In this document: one piece after another, positions 6,085 through 6,542 of the stretch
Position numbering within the stretch: position 1 is the stretch's first letter
How the letters are laid out: each line of letters begins with the position of its first letter
From: Betaproteobacteria bacterium
GTDB taxonomy: Bacteria; Pseudomonadota; Gammaproteobacteria; Burkholderiales; Burkholderiaceae_D
Direction of reading: 5' to 3'
DNA length: 6,542 nt
NCBI GenBank assembly: GCA_015655165.1
Contig: JAATFN010000127.1
Location: 1-6,542 of the forward strand
Made by a program: the position numbers and the translations under genes
The notes under the pieces: generated by a model
What the model saw: the letters and a program-made list of their open reading frames with translations, nothing else
What the model was told of the DNA's origin: nothing
The model's database searches: none

Positions 6085-6542
6085 ATGCCGATTCAACCCT
6101 TGTTTATTGCGCCATCGCCCGACTTCTGGCGACACACAGTGCAGACCCTGCTTGCCGGGCATGCAGACTTTGTGGCGGTAAGCAAGGCAGGTATTCCGGA
6201 CTTTTCCGGCATTCAGGTTATCGTGCCGGCATTTTCCCACGCCCGCTTAATGACAGAGGCATTAAGCCGTGCCCTGAAAACAACCTTTATTCCCCCGCGT
6301 ATTAATACCTTGTCTGGGTTAATGGCATTGCAACTCCCGGAAGAAGTTGCCGGGCGAGCAGAACGTCTGATGCAGTTGTATGCAGGCTTGCGTGAACATA
6401 ACTGGCTAAAAGAGATGTTTGCCGCGCGTGGTAATACCGATTTATTGCCACTTGCCCAGACTTTGTTGTCCTTATCAGACGAGCTGACCCAGAATCTGTT
6501 GCCCGAGGTGAGCAAGTCTCCCGAGCTGGCAGCGCGGCGTTG
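6085..6542 (+). CDS. AddB/RecB-like PD-(D/E)XK exonuclease, N-terminal part (partial)
   Basis: The frame is open from the ATG at 6085 to the window end (152 codons, no stop). AGGA (6078-6081) sits just upstream as Shine-Dalgarno, and an in-frame TGA at 6064 leaves this as the only possible start. The segment VIVPAFSHARLMTEALSRAL (45-64) followed by PPRINTLSGLM (70-80) resembles the N-terminus of AddB-type helicase-nuclease subunits, where a V-I-V-P strand and an arginine-bearing helix are followed by a P-R-I-x-T-L motif. AddB works with AddA to resect double-strand breaks for RecA loading. Placement beside trxA, usually followed by a UvrD/AddA-type helicase, is my recollection of Burkholderiales gene order. 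The nuclease domain and any Fe-S cysteines would lie beyond the edge. Hydrophilic, with no signal peptide. Confidence 0.72.
   Translation, partial: MPIQPLFIAPSPDFWRHTVQTLLAGHADFVAVSKAGIPDFSGIQVIVPAFSHARLMTEALSRALKTTFIPPRINTLSGLMALQLPEEVAGRAERLMQLYAGLREHNWLKEMFAARGNTDLLPLAQTLLSLSDELTQNLLPEVSKSPELAARR

Noticed and set aside
5967..6305. A 112-codon plus-strand frame starting before the AddB-like gene
   Set aside because: It overlaps the AddB-like frame in another phase, resembles no known family, and has no ribosome binding site as good as that at 6078.
1..6542. Search for tRNA, rRNA, CRISPR repeats, transposase genes or phage genes
   Set aside because: No cloverleaf-like segment, regularly spaced repeat, terminal inverted repeat with a transposase frame, or phage protein was seen. 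Nearly all sequence is explained by housekeeping genes.

Overview
This window looks like a conserved chromosomal segment from a betaproteobacterium, most likely of the order Burkholderiales and plausibly Alcaligenaceae. The basis is gene order (an AddB-like nuclease divergent from trxA, then rho, type B L31, a PMT-family glycosyltransferase, a MATE transporter and tsaD) and the protein sequences. Base composition is close to 50% GC by eye. The family placement is inference, because no database comparison was possible.

Layout from left to right. The first 125 bases hold the 5' end of tsaD (minus strand, cut by the window edge), the tRNA t6A modification enzyme. A 93-base gap separates it from a complete NorM-type MATE multidrug transporter (219-1577, minus). 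31 bases further on is a complete ArnT/PMT-like GT-C membrane glycosyltransferase (1609-3324, minus). A strong intrinsic terminator (3472-3500) separates that pair from rpmE2, the zinc-independent ribosomal protein L31 (3513-3779, minus). rpmE2 has its own near-consensus promoter (3874-3904). Next come rho, the transcription termination factor (3999-5261, minus), and trxA, thioredoxin 1 (5406-5732, minus). A 352-base divergent intergenic region leads to the only plus-strand gene, an AddB/RecB-like PD-(D/E)XK exonuclease N-terminus (6085 to window end, partial).

Functionally this is mostly housekeeping: redox (TrxA), transcription termination (Rho), translation (L31, TsaD) and double-strand break repair (AddB-like). 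The glycosyltransferase and MATE pair is more accessory, probably concerned with cell-envelope modification and export. I found no mobile element, CRISPR array, tRNA, rRNA or phage gene, and no sign of a new multi-gene system. The most interesting parts are regulatory and non-coding. The rho leader has a 34-nt stretch without any G and with half C, which resembles a rut site and suggests Rho autoregulation. Just upstream is a 28-bp near-perfect palindrome between trxA and rho whose T-tract lies on the wrong side for an intrinsic terminator. The rpmE2 leader contains a possible long-range stem just before the ribosome binding site.
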